Shown here: positions 7,405-15,765 of the stretch, piece after piece
Position numbering within the stretch: position 1 is the first letter of the stretch
Layout of the letters: every line of letters begins with the position of its first letter
Assembly (NCBI GenBank): GCA_018223435.1
Contig: JAGTTO010000001.1
Location: 496,001 to 560,000, forward strand
Origin: Lachnospiraceae bacterium Marseille-Q4251
GTDB lineage: Bacteria > Bacillota > Clostridia > Lachnospirales > Lachnospiraceae
Direction: 5' to 3'
Length of the DNA: 64,000 nucleotides
Notes under the pieces: generated by a model
The model's input: only the letters and a program-made list of their open reading frames with translations
Told to the model about the DNA's origin: nothing
Databases searched by the model: none
Position numbers and translations under genes: made by a program

Positions 7405-8196
7405 TCAGATCCGGTGAATGATATTCCGCGGACAGGCCTCGATGCAGGCTCCGCAGCCCGTACATTTCTCCGGATCGATGTGCGCCAGGCTCTCTTCCAC
7501 CCGGATCGCACTCTGCGGGCAGGTCCGCTCGCATTTCTTACAGCCGATACAGCCGGCCTCGCAGGCTGCCATGACGGCTTTTCCTTTTTCCCTTGAGGAA
7601 CAGACGACGGCTGTTTTCTGCTCATAGGGAAGCATCTCGATGAGATGCTTCGGACAGTGAAGAGCACACTGGCCGCAGCCCCGGCATTTCTCCCGGTCTA
7701 CCACTGCCACGCCGTCGATGACCTGAATGGCCCCGAAAGCACAGGCTTTCATGCAGTTTCCAAAGCCTAAGCAGCCACCGTGACAGGCCTTCGGGCCGCC
7801 GGACGGAACAAAGGCCAGCATCTCGCAGTCTTTGACTCCGCAGTAATCGTAATTTTGTTTTGACTTCCCGCAGGTACCTGCACAACGGACGAAAGCCGTC
7901 ATCCGCTTTGTCTTTTCCACCTCTTTTCCCAGGATCTCCGCGATCTTTGCCGCGGCGGCATCTCCGCCGACCGGGCAGGCATTTACCGGAGCTTCCCCGG
8001 AAGCGATAGCACCAGCACAGGCGTCACAGCCCGCGAAACCGCAGCCGCCGCAGTTATTTCCCGGCAGAGCTTCCCGCACTGCCGCCTTTTTCTCATCCAC
8101 TTCCACATGGAAAAACCGGTCGAAAAACCCGAGAAACAGGCCGAGAAGAAGTCCCGTTCCTCCTACCAGAGCCGTTGCAATGATAATTCCAGACAT
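7405..8196 (-). CDS. rnfB: Rnf complex subunit B, polyferredoxin
   Basis: The 263-residue electron-entry subunit of ferredoxin:NAD+ oxidoreductase. An N-terminal membrane helix (residues 3-27) anchors it. It is followed by the CNNCGGCG...C...CP cluster domain and ferredoxin motifs: a first set in CHGGCLGFGNCMKAC, then CRGCGQCALHCP, CEAGCIGCKKCERTCP and CTGCGACIEACP. The number of clusters is what is expected of clostridial RnfB. Last gene of rnfCDGEAB, 15 bases after rnfA. Confidence 0.95.
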   Translation of the reverse strand: MSGIIIATALVGGTGLLLGLFLGFFDRFFHVEVDEKKAAVREALPGNNCGGCGFAGCDACAGAIASGEAPVNACPVGGDAAAAKIAEILGKEVEKTKRMTAFVRCAGTCGKSKQNYDYCGVKDCEMLAFVPSGGPKACHGGCLGFGNCMKACAFGAIQVIDGVAVVDREKCRGCGQCALHCPKHLIEMLPYEQKTAVVCSSREKGKAVMAACEAGCIGCKKCERTCPQSAIRVEESLAHIDPEKCTGCGACIEACPRNIIHRI

Positions 8197-8211
8197 TTCT
8201 TCTCCCCCTTC

Positions 8212-8787
8212 CTATTTAAGCCCTGAAAAGCCGAAAAATGCAATGGCCATCAGGCAGGCTGTCAGAAGCACGATGGGCGTACCCTTGAAGGACTCCGGAA
8301 TATCGTTGTCCTCGATTTTTTCCCGGATACCAGCCATGAGCACGATGGCAATGAAGAAACCGGCCGCCGTGGCAAAGCCGTAAACCACGCCTTCGAGAAT
8401 GCTGTAATTTCTCTGAACGTTGATCAGAGCCACGCCGAGAACGGCACAGTTGGTGGTAATCAGGGGCAGGTAGACGCCCAGGGCTTCATAGAGGGCATGG
8501 CTGTATTTTTTCAGCGCCATCTCCACGAACTGGACCAGAGCCGCAATAATCAGGATAAAAACAATCGTCTGGAGATACTCCACGTTCAACGGCACCAGAA
8601 TAAAACGGTAAAGAACTCCCGTAATTAAGGAAGAAAGAGTGATGACAAAGACGACTGCCGCTCCCATTCCTGCGGCCGTGCCTGTCTTTTTCGACACGCC
8701 TAAGAAGGCGCAGATTCCGAGAAACTGACTCAGCACTACGTTGTTGATAAAGGCGGCTCCCACGCCGATCATAAACAGTTCTTTCAT
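8212..8787 (-). CDS. rnfA: Rnf complex subunit A
   Basis: A 191-residue six-helix membrane subunit of the Rnf ion-translocating complex. It starts MKELFMIGVGAAFINNVVLSQFLGICAFLGVSKK, with the conserved cysteine in the NVVLSQFLGICPFLG-type helix that helps bind the membrane-embedded 2Fe-2S cluster shared with RnfE, and a second conserved TTNCAVLG. Its ATG overlaps the rnfE stop by 4 bases, indicating translational coupling. Confidence 0.95.
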   Translation of the reverse strand: MKELFMIGVGAAFINNVVLSQFLGICAFLGVSKKTGTAAGMGAAVVFVITLSSLITGVLYRFILVPLNVEYLQTIVFILIIAALVQFVEMALKKYSHALYEALGVYLPLITTNCAVLGVALINVQRNYSILEGVVYGFATAAGFFIAIVLMAGIREKIEDNDIPESFKGTPIVLLTACLMAIAFFGFSGLK

Positions 8788-9467
8788 GCGTTTTTCCCTC
8801 CTTTACAGCTTTCCTGACAGGAAGCACATTCGCCGGTGCAGCCGCTTCCGATCTTCGTCTCGATGCCTTTTTTCTCAAGGGAACGTTTTACCCGGTTCTG
8901 AAGGGCCACCAGAAGGGTGAGCACCAGAAAAGCGCCGGGAGCCAGGATAAAGATCGTGACCGGCTCGTAGGCGGAGGGCATCACCTGAAAGCCAAAAATC
9001 TTACCGGAACCGATGAGCTCCCGAACGATACCGATAGCAGTGAGACCCACGGTAAAGCCAAGTCCCATGCCCAGTCCGTCAAAAAAGGAGGGAATTACAG
9101 GATTTTTCGAAGCGTAGGCCTCTGCTCTGCCCAGGATGATGCAGTTTACGACGATCAGCGGGATATAGATACCGAGAGAATCGTAAAGGTTCGGCAGATA
9201 CGCCTGGAGAAGAAACTGAACGATCGTCACGAAGGAGGCCACAATCACGATGTAGGCCGGCATCCGGACGCCGTCGGGAATCACTTTCCGAAGGGCTGAG
9301 ATCATCACGTTGGAAAGGGCCAGAATCACCGTTGTGGTGAGACCCATGCCGATACCGTTCACAGCAAGCGTCGTCACCGCCAGAGTGGGACACATGCCCA
9401 GCATCAGCACAAAGGTGGGATTTTCTTTTACAAGGCCGTTATACAGCCGTTCTGCTGCTTTATTCAT
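8784..9467 (-). CDS. rnfE: Rnf complex subunit E, with a cysteine-rich tail
   Basis: A 227-residue membrane subunit, paralogous to RnfA, with conserved NPTFVLMLGMCPTLAVT and VVNCIILGRAEA segments whose cysteines contribute to the intramembrane cluster site. It overlaps rnfG by 8 bases and rnfA by 4. The last 18 residues form an unusual tail with cysteines at 210, 214, 217 and 221 (C-x3-C-x2-C-x3-C), located after the last helix. This tail is not part of the core RnfE fold as I know it and could bind a metal or cluster. Confidence 0.93.
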   Translation of the reverse strand: MNKAAERLYNGLVKENPTFVLMLGMCPTLAVTTLAVNGIGMGLTTTVILALSNVMISALRKVIPDGVRMPAYIVIVASFVTIVQFLLQAYLPNLYDSLGIYIPLIVVNCIILGRAEAYASKNPVIPSFFDGLGMGLGFTVGLTAIGIVRELIGSGKIFGFQVMPSAYEPVTIFILAPGAFLVLTLLVALQNRVKRSLEKKGIETKIGSGCTGECASCQESCKGGKNA

Positions 9468-10080
9468 GGATCACGCCTCCTTTCACAAGACCCTCGCTGA
9501 AATAAGCGAGCCCCGCATTGACGCCGTTTGTCATGGCCCGGGTCGTAATGGTCGCCCCGCTGATGGCATCGATCTCGTCATCAGCCGTCGCTCCCGTCTT
9601 TGTGTAGGAAAAATTCTCCACCTTTCGTCCGGCAAACTGGCCGTAGAAGCTCTCCTCCGTGGCCCGCATGCCGAGACCGGCAGTCTCGCTAATGGAAAGG
9701 ATCTTGATTCCGTTCACGGTACCGTCCTTTAAGATTCCCATGGAAAAAGAGATATTTCCGCCGTAGCCTTCCGTGCTGGTAAGATTCAGAACAGCGCCAA
9801 GTACCTCGCCTTTTTCATCCTCTGCCAGGGACACCTCGTCTACCTTGTCCGCAGAAAAACCGGCGGACGCGAGAAGCTCCAAAGCTGCCTCCGCATCAAA
9901 ATCCGTCCAGGCCTCAAAGCTTTCCGCCTCGGGAAAAACGGCCTTGCAGGCTTCTTCCTTCGTCTTTTTCTCCTGGGCCTCGATCGGTTCCTTCGTAATC
10001 TCATGGACAGCGCCGAGAGCCAAGCCAGCCGTCAGCGTGATCGCCATAAGGATCAGTGCGTTTTTTATGATCTCCTTCAT
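9460..10080 (-). CDS. rnfG: Rnf complex subunit G, flavoprotein
   Basis: A 206-residue protein with one N-terminal membrane helix (residues 6-26) and an extracytoplasmic FMN-binding domain. The motif DAISGATITT places the covalent FMN on Thr177. The preceding SISETAGLGMRA is also conserved in RnfG/NqrC. Its start overlaps the rnfD stop (ATGA). Role: electron relay between subunits D, E/A and the rest of the complex. Confidence 0.95.
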   Translation of the reverse strand: MKEIIKNALILMAITLTAGLALGAVHEITKEPIEAQEKKTKEEACKAVFPEAESFEAWTDFDAEAALELLASAGFSADKVDEVSLAEDEKGEVLGAVLNLTSTEGYGGNISFSMGILKDGTVNGIKILSISETAGLGMRATEESFYGQFAGRKVENFSYTKTGATADDEIDAISGATITTRAMTNGVNAGLAYFSEGLVKGGVIHE

Positions 10081-11024
10081 GCCTTTTTCCCCCTTTTCCA
10101 GAATGGCTCTCTTCCGAAAGCGGTGGGCTCCGTCACTTTCTCAATGACAGGCACCAGAAGGTTTCCGATGATAATCGCATAGGAAACGCCCTCCGCCGCG
10201 CTTCCGAGATACCGGAAAATGGCCGTCAGAATGCCAAGGGCGATGCCGTAAACGATCTGTCCGCTTTTTGTAATCGGAGAAGTCACATAATCCGTCGCCA
10301 TAAAGAAGGCTCCGAGCATCAGGCCGCCTCCGCAGAGCTCTGCGAGAAGAAAGCCAAAGTCCAGGCCGTGACCGCCAAAAAGCAGGGTACAGACGGCAAA
10401 GGACAGGATGTAGGAACCCGGAATCCGAAGGTCGATGACCTCAAACCAGAGAAGCACAATGGCTCCGATAAGAATAGCGATCACAGAAGTCTCGCCGATG
10501 GTTCCCGCCGTCTTTCCAAGAAACATATCCAGAACCTGTACAGATTCTCCTGCCTTCAAAGCTGCCAGAGGGGTGGCGCTTGAAACTCCATCCCAGGTGA
10601 AATCCGTCATTCTTCCCGCAAAGGAAATCAGAAGAAAGCATCTTCCTGCCAGAGCCGGGTTCATAAAGTTCTGCCCCAGGCCGCCGAAAAGCTGTTTGAC
10701 AAAAAGGATCGCAAACACATTTCCGATGACCGGCAGCCAGAGGGGCACCGTCGAGGGCAGGTTCAGTCCCAGAAGAAGACCCGTCACCGCTGCGCTGAAA
10801 TCGCCGATGGTGATTTTTTTGTGCATCAGTTTCTCATAAAGATACTCCGTCAGGACCGCCGACACCACAGAAACTGCCAGAACTGCCAGTGAACGGAGGC
10901 CAAAATTCACGACTCCGAAAAAGGCAGAGGGCAGAAGGGCAATCAGCACCAGGAGCATGATGTTGTCTGTTTTCATCCTCGCACGCACATGGGGATTGGA
11001 GGACACTTTTAATAACTCACTCAT
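10077..11024 (-). CDS. rnfD: Rnf complex subunit D, flavinylated membrane protein
   Basis: A 315-residue polytopic subunit of the NqrB/RnfD family. DGVSSATPLAAL carries the flavinylation-site threonine (Thr151), and GAFFMATDYVTSPIT is the second family signature. The ATG at 11024 is chosen because AGGAGG lies just upstream; the frame continues upstream only into rnfC. The gap to rnfC is 11 bases. Part of the ion-translocating core. Confidence 0.94.
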   Translation of the reverse strand: MSELLKVSSNPHVRARMKTDNIMLLVLIALLPSAFFGVVNFGLRSLAVLAVSVVSAVLTEYLYEKLMHKKITIGDFSAAVTGLLLGLNLPSTVPLWLPVIGNVFAILFVKQLFGGLGQNFMNPALAGRCFLLISFAGRMTDFTWDGVSSATPLAALKAGESVQVLDMFLGKTAGTIGETSVIAILIGAIVLLWFEVIDLRIPGSYILSFAVCTLLFGGHGLDFGFLLAELCGGGLMLGAFFMATDYVTSPITKSGQIVYGIALGILTAIFRYLGSAAEGVSYAIIIGNLLVPVIEKVTEPTAFGREPFWKRGKKA

Positions 11025-11035
11025 TTTTCTTCCTC

Positions 11036-12352
11036 CTATTTCTTTTTCTTCTTTCCGAGAACGATTTTTCGCATGGATTTGATGTACTGGGTCAGCGGTC
11101 TTCTCGCCGGACAGACGTAGCTGCAGCAGCCGCACTCGCAGCACTCGAGACCGTTATGCTGCTCGAACCACTCTTCCCGGTGATGAACGGAAGCATCCGC
11201 AAGCCTCGAGGGAACCAGCTGCTCCGGACAGGCCTCCACACAGCGGCCGCAGTTGATGCAGGCCGTCTCCTCATAGCGGGAAACCTCATCCTTCGTCATA
11301 CAGAGAAGGGCAGAGGAGGTTTTCGTCACCGGCACGTCCAGACTGTAGAGTCCAAAGCCCATCATCGGGCCGCCGGAAATGATCTTCTCCGGCTCCGTGG
11401 TAAAACCGCCGGCCGCCTCCAGAAGTTCGCGGTAGCAGGTTCCCGTACAGACGGAAAAGTTTCTTGGATTCTGGACCGCATCCCCCGTCACCGTCACAAT
11501 CCGGTGCATCAGAGGCCGCCCCTGAACCACCGCCCGGTAAAGAGAAACCACGGTATCGCAGTTATCCACCACACATCCTAAGTCCGCGGGAAGCATGGAG
11601 GAATTGAGTTTTCTTCCGGTCACAGCATAGATCAGCATCCGTTCTGCTCCCTGAGGATACTTTGTTTTCAGCGGAACCACCTGAATGTTTGAATCTTTGG
11701 CCGCCTCTTCCAGATACTCGATGGCATCTTTCTTGTTGTCCTCCACGGCGATCACGCCTTTAGCCTGTGGGAAAATCTGAAGCAAAACTTTCATGCCGCC
11801 CACCAGAAGCTCGGGATTTTCGATCATCCTTCGATAATCGGAAGTCAGATAGGGTTCACATTCCGCGCAGTTGGCGATGACATAGTCAATCTTCTCCGGT
11901 TCCTTCGGTGAAAGCTTCACATGGGTGGGGAAACCTGCGCCGCCCATTCCCACAATACCGGCTTCTTTTACGATTTCCAGAATCTCTTTCGGCGTCATCT
12001 GTTCCAGCGGTTTCCGCTCCGGCCAAACGATCTCCTCATATTTGCCGTCATTTTCGATGACAATACAGTCCGCCAGATTTCCAGTGACTGTGAGATGTTT
12101 CTCAACGCCTTTCACGGTTCCTGATACTGACGCATGAATGGGCGCAGAGACAAAACCCCCGGCCTCCGCAATCTTCTGGCCCACCAGCACATGCTCGCCT
12201 TTTTCCACAATGGGCACCGCCGGCGCTCCGATGTGCTGGGACAAGGGATAGACCAGGTCTCCTTTGGGAAAGATGCTGCTGATGGCCTTGTCCTTTGACA
12301 GTTCTTTGCCATCATAGGGGTGAATGCCCCCTTTGAAGGTATGTCCAAACAT
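11036..12352 (-). CDS. rnfC: Rnf complex subunit C, NADH-side subunit
   Basis: A 438-residue cytoplasmic subunit where NAD+ is reduced. It has the N-terminal barrel-sandwich (HTFKGGIHPYDGKELSKDK), an FMN/NADH-binding region including GMGGAGFPTHVKL, an SLBB-like segment, and two 4Fe-4S motifs near the C-terminus: CINCGRCVEACP and CCECGCCSYVCP. A basic KKKKK tail ends it. First gene of the rnf operon, with AGGAGGAGGG upstream. The leader contains a small inverted-repeat element at 12396-12505. Confidence 0.95.
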   Translation of the reverse strand: MFGHTFKGGIHPYDGKELSKDKAISSIFPKGDLVYPLSQHIGAPAVPIVEKGEHVLVGQKIAEAGGFVSAPIHASVSGTVKGVEKHLTVTGNLADCIVIENDGKYEEIVWPERKPLEQMTPKEILEIVKEAGIVGMGGAGFPTHVKLSPKEPEKIDYVIANCAECEPYLTSDYRRMIENPELLVGGMKVLLQIFPQAKGVIAVEDNKKDAIEYLEEAAKDSNIQVVPLKTKYPQGAERMLIYAVTGRKLNSSMLPADLGCVVDNCDTVVSLYRAVVQGRPLMHRIVTVTGDAVQNPRNFSVCTGTCYRELLEAAGGFTTEPEKIISGGPMMGFGLYSLDVPVTKTSSALLCMTKDEVSRYEETACINCGRCVEACPEQLVPSRLADASVHHREEWFEQHNGLECCECGCCSYVCPARRPLTQYIKSMRKIVLGKKKKK

Positions 12353-12395
12353 TCTTTTCCCTCCTCCTTTTATTCTTTTTTAAAATGTGCGATAA

Positions 12396-12505
12396 TCGTA
12401 ACCTTTCAGTAGCCACTATCCCGCGAGGTGTTTTGGCATGAATATGCCAAAATCCCGAGAGTTGCACGCAAAAATCCCCTCGCCGAAAATATTGAACAGT
12501 TACGA
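12396..12505. repeat. MITE-like inverted-repeat element between rnfC and the YprB-like gene
   Basis: TCGTAAC at 12396-12402 and GTTACGA at 12499-12505 are exact inverted ends; the similarity extends to about 15 bases with mismatches. Inside, TTTTGGCAT/ATGCCAAAA make a nine-pair hairpin and GCGAGG/CCTCGC an outer stem. It is 110 bases long with no open frame. Only one copy is in this window, so membership in a repeat family is inferred from structure. Confidence 0.5.
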
Positions 12506-12538
12506 AGAATCTTTCAAACCGCCACACAGAATTTATGG

Positions 12539-12544
12539 TATACT
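12539..12544 (+). promoter_or_regulatory. Extended -10 element before the YprB-like gene
   Basis: TG-G-TATACT with the hexamer at 12539-12544, about 50 bases before the ATG at 12595. No good -35 is visible, as is usual for extended -10 promoters. Confidence 0.4.
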
Positions 12545-12594
12545 TACAGGTAGGGCCACTTGCCCGCCAAACATGTATTACAAAGGAGTTTTCT

Positions 12595-13581
12595 ATGATC
12601 CTTCAGAATTTTACTTTTCCAAGAGCCATCGCGCTCCTGGATGAAATCCCATACCCGCCGGAAAAGATCGCCTTTCTGGATCTTGAAACCAAAGCCTACG
12701 GCCGGAAAAACAGCCACATCCTCTATCTGGGCCTGATCTTTCTGGAAAATAGCACCTGGCAGGTCCGCCAGTGGCTGCCCGAAGAGCCCGAGGAAGAGAA
12801 AACCATGCTTCAGGAAGTGCTCTCTCTTCTTCCGTGCTTTTCCTGTCTCATCCATTATAATGGAAACAGCTTCGACCTCCCTGTTCTCACCAAACGCTGC
12901 AGCGCCCTAAATCTTCCTCTGGACCTTTCCCAGATGGAAAGTGTGGATCTCTACCGGGCTTTCGCTCCCTTAAAGAAGCTTCTCGGCTTTCCGCATCTGG
13001 ACCAGCGCTCCCTGGAAAACTTCCTCGGGCTGGAACGGACCGGCATTTTCATCAACGACCTGCTCCAGCTTCCCGGTCTTCTCCCACTCTTTTCCTATCT
13101 CGCCCTTCTGGAGGGCGGTTTCAGCGTTACCAGTGCTTCCCTCAAGGGCGGCGACTCCGAAGAACCCGCCCTCTCCATCCAGGCAGAGCTTCTGAAACCC
13201 GTTCCAAAGCCTTTCTCCCTCCATCTTCCCACAGGCTATCTCTCCTGTGAGGAAAAGGAATTCGGCTTTCTAATGTACGGAATCCGGGATACCCTCAAAT
13301 ATTTCTATCCGGATTACCAGAATTATTACTATCTTTCGGAAGAAGATATGGTTATCCACAAAAGCATAGCGGACTCCGTGGATCCGTCCTACCGGAAAAA
13401 GGCCACAAAAAACACCTGTTATACAAAAAAAGCAGGAATCTTTCTTCCCCAGAGTTCCCCCTGGTTCCATCCGGCCTTCTATCGGGACCGAAAAGATAAA
13501 ACCTGCTATCTTCTCATGGATGACAGACTGCTCCAGCAGCCGCAGCTGCTTCATGACTGCGTCTTTCATTCCCTAGTATAA
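12595..13581 (+). CDS. YprB-like ribonuclease H-fold exonuclease
   Basis: A 328-residue protein with a DEDD-type 3'-5' exonuclease core. Motif I is FLDLETKAYG (Asp and Glu metal ligands), motif II HYNGNSFDLPVL, and motif III YGIRDTLKYFYPDY. This matches the RNase_H_2/YprB family of uncharacterised nucleases. The ATG at 12595 has AAAGGAG 6 bases upstream; an earlier in-frame ATG at 12535 lacks one. It is a monocistronic plus-strand gene amid minus-strand neighbours. Nucleic-acid substrate is unknown; B. subtilis pairs yprB with a helicase gene, absent here. Confidence 0.82.
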   Translation: MILQNFTFPRAIALLDEIPYPPEKIAFLDLETKAYGRKNSHILYLGLIFLENSTWQVRQWLPEEPEEEKTMLQEVLSLLPCFSCLIHYNGNSFDLPVLTKRCSALNLPLDLSQMESVDLYRAFAPLKKLLGFPHLDQRSLENFLGLERTGIFINDLLQLPGLLPLFSYLALLEGGFSVTSASLKGGDSEEPALSIQAELLKPVPKPFSLHLPTGYLSCEEKEFGFLMYGIRDTLKYFYPDYQNYYYLSEEDMVIHKSIADSVDPSYRKKATKNTCYTKKAGIFLPQSSPWFHPAFYRDRKDKTCYLLMDDRLLQQPQLLHDCVFHSLV

Positions 13582-13614
13582 CGTTTCGAAAATAACTGAA
13601 CCATTCATGCAGGA

Positions 13615-13695
13615 TGCAGATTCGAGTGTGCTGTTGAAAAAACGTAGGCGTAGCGGGCTACACTGAGGCTTTTCAACTGTGCAATCGGATTTGCA
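13615..13695. repeat. Long imperfect hairpin element
   Basis: Arms 13615-13640 and 13670-13695 match at 20 of 26 bases when inverted, with the inner TTGAAAA/TTTTCAA exact and a 29-base centre that holds GTAG/CTAC. No coding sense. It could end the YprB-like transcript or be a dispersed repeat; only one copy is visible here. Confidence 0.5.
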
Positions 13696-13770
13696 GACAA
13701 GTCAATATAGCAGATACTTAATTTTCACTGTACTGGAACAGCTTTGAAATCTCTCATCTCTGTTTACAAA

Positions 13771-13798
13771 AAAGCGGATGCTAAAATGCATCCGCTTT
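13771..13798 (-). terminator. Terminator after rpsA
   Basis: AAAGCGGATGC (13771-13781) and GCATCCGCTTT (13788-13798) form an 11-pair stem with a six-base loop and a T run on the minus-strand side, about 50 bases past the rpsA stop. Confidence 0.85.
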
Positions 13799-13850
13799 CT
13801 TTGTCTTTGCTCAGCTTGTCGGACTTTTGAAAATGTCCTCTCAATTTTCT

Positions 13851-14933
13851 TTACTCTTCCTCAGCATCCTCTGCCGGTGCTTTGGACTGAAGAGCCTTCA
13901 TGCTCAGGCTGATCTTCTTGTCTTCGCCATTGAAATCAACGACTTTTGCAGTGATCTCCTGACCTACACTCAGAACATCGGAGGGTTTCTCTACATGCTC
14001 CTGAGAGATCTGAGATACATGAAGCAAAGCGTCTACGCCCGGCTCCAGCTCAACAAATGCACCGAAGTCAGTCATTCTTGCAACACGACCGGTTACAACG
14101 TTGCCTGCTGCGTATTTCTCAGCAGCGGTCAGCCACGGGTTCTGATCAGCAAATTTCAGGCTCAGAGCGATCTTGTCGCCGCTGATGTCTTTGATCAGGA
14201 CTTTCAGTTTCTCGCCAACTTTGAAGGTCTTCTTCGGGTTCTCTACGCGGCCCCAGGACATCTCAGAGATATGAAGCAGTCCGTCAGCTCCGCCCAGATC
14301 GATGAATGCACCGAAATCGGTTACATTCTTAATAGTTCCCTCAACTACATCGCCAACATGGATTCTCTCGAAGAGAGCTTTCTGCATCTCGGCTTTTTTA
14401 GCAACCAGAAGCTGCTTGCGGTCACCGATGATTCTTCTTCTTCTCGGATTGAACTCGCTGATAACGAACTCGATCTCCTGACCAGCATATTTCTGAAGGT
14501 TTTTCTCATAAGTATCGGATACCAGGCTTGCCGGGATGAAGACTCTTGCCTCATCTACGACTACGCTTAAGCCGCCGTCAAGAACCTGTGCTACCGGAGC
14601 GGTAAGAACTTCGTGATTCTCGAAAGCTTCCTCAAGACGTTTGTTGCCTTTCTCAGCTGCCAGACGTTTGTAAGTGAGAAGGACCTGTCCCTCACCGTCA
14701 TTTACCTTCAGGACTTTAGCTTCCATGGTGTCGCCAACATGAACAGCTTCTTTTAAATCGATGCTGGAATCATTGGTATACTCACTCTTGGTGATGATAC
14801 CATCAGCTTTGTATCCAATATTCAGAATAATCTCGTCATCTTTGACATCGATTACGGTACCTTCGACTACCTCTCCATTATGAATTGTTTTGAAAGACTC
14901 ATCCAGCATTTGTTCAAAGCTCATTTCAGACAT
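13851..14933 (-). CDS. rpsA: S1 RNA-binding domain protein (30S ribosomal protein S1 homologue)
   Basis: A 360-residue protein with four S1 repeats: about residues 18-87 (GEVVEGTVIDVKDDEIILNIGYKADGII), 104-170, 188-257 (VGDVVEGTIKNVTDFGAFIDLGGADGLLHISEMSWG) and 275-343 (VTGRVARMTDFGAFVELEPGVDALLHVSQIS). This is shorter than the six-domain E. coli S1 and typical of Firmicutes. The ATG at 14933 is chosen for GAGGAGG 9 bases upstream. Its start overlaps the ispH stop by 8 bases. In many clostridia the two are one fused polypeptide, so close coupling is expected. Confidence 0.92.
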   Translation of the reverse strand: MSEMSFEQMLDESFKTIHNGEVVEGTVIDVKDDEIILNIGYKADGIITKSEYTNDSSIDLKEAVHVGDTMEAKVLKVNDGEGQVLLTYKRLAAEKGNKRLEEAFENHEVLTAPVAQVLDGGLSVVVDEARVFIPASLVSDTYEKNLQKYAGQEIEFVISEFNPRRRRIIGDRKQLLVAKKAEMQKALFERIHVGDVVEGTIKNVTDFGAFIDLGGADGLLHISEMSWGRVENPKKTFKVGEKLKVLIKDISGDKIALSLKFADQNPWLTAAEKYAAGNVVTGRVARMTDFGAFVELEPGVDALLHVSQISQEHVEKPSDVLSVGQEITAKVVDFNGEDKKISLSMKALQSKAPAEDAEEE

Positions 14934-15765
14934 TGTTTTGAACCTCCTCAATAATATTATTTGGGGTTGATGCCCCTGCGGTAATACCTACGCAACTAAC
15001 GGATTGTAGTGAATGCACATCCAAATCATCTAGTGTCTGTATATAGTAAGTATTTTCACATTCTTGTTTGCATATTTCAAATAACTTCTGGGTGTTGCTG
15101 CTCTGCCTGCCGCCAATGACAATCATTGCATCCACCTCTTTTGCAATCCGACGGGCTTCTGTCTGGCGCTCCTCGGTCGCATTGCAGATCGTATTTAAAA
15201 CATGTATATCATAACCCTTTTTTTCAAGAATTTCAACTAAATTATTAAATTTCTTGTAATTAAATGTCGTCTGAGACACGACACAAAGCTTTTTTTCTCC
15301 ATTGTAGGAAAAATTCTCAGCTTCTTTTTCTGATTCCAGCACAAAAGCTTCGGTGGAGCACCAGCCTTTGATTCCTTCCACTTCCGGATGGTTGCCGTTT
15401 CCGATGATGATGATATTTTTCCCTGCTTCGCTCTCTTTTTGGACGATATTATGGATTTTCAGGACAAAGGGACAGGTGGCATCCACCAGATGAAGTCCGT
15501 TTTTCTCAATGATCTCATAAATGTCCCGGGACACGCCGTGGGATCGGATGATCACGGTCCCTTTCGTGACTGTCTCAAGTTCTTCCGGAGAATTGAGGAC
15601 AGAGACGCCTTTTTTCTCCAGATCATGGACCACCTCTTCGTTGTGAATGATGGGTCCGTAGGTGTAAATGGGGCCAACGCCCTTCTCCACCTCTTCATAA
15701 ACCGTATTTACGGCCCGCTTCACGCCAAAGCAAAAGCCTGCGGTCTTCGCGCGGATCACTTTCAT
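14926..15765 (-). CDS. ispH: 4-hydroxy-3-methylbut-2-enyl diphosphate reductase
   Basis: A 279-residue 4Fe-4S enzyme that makes IPP and DMAPP in the last step of the MEP isoprenoid pathway. The three cluster cysteines are Cys12 (AGFCFGVKRA), Cys98 (DATCPFV) and Cys194 (TICNATEERQ). His41, His76 and His126 and the GGRQSSNT and TAGASTP motifs are all present. It overlaps cmk by 4 bases upstream and rpsA by 8 downstream, a conserved cmk-ispH-rpsA order. Confidence 0.96.
   Translation of the reverse strand: MKVIRAKTAGFCFGVKRAVNTVYEEVEKGVGPIYTYGPIIHNEEVVHDLEKKGVSVLNSPEELETVTKGTVIIRSHGVSRDIYEIIEKNGLHLVDATCPFVLKIHNIVQKESEAGKNIIIIGNGNHPEVEGIKGWCSTEAFVLESEKEAENFSYNGEKKLCVVSQTTFNYKKFNNLVEILEKKGYDIHVLNTICNATEERQTEARRIAKEVDAMIVIGGRQSSNTQKLFEICKQECENTYYIQTLDDLDVHSLQSVSCVGITAGASTPNNIIEEVQNNV

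Noticed and set aside
7235..7534. Minus-strand frame covering the end of rnfB and the repeat
   Set aside because: Out of frame with rnfB and made up of repeat DNA; the real rnfB frame ends at 7405.
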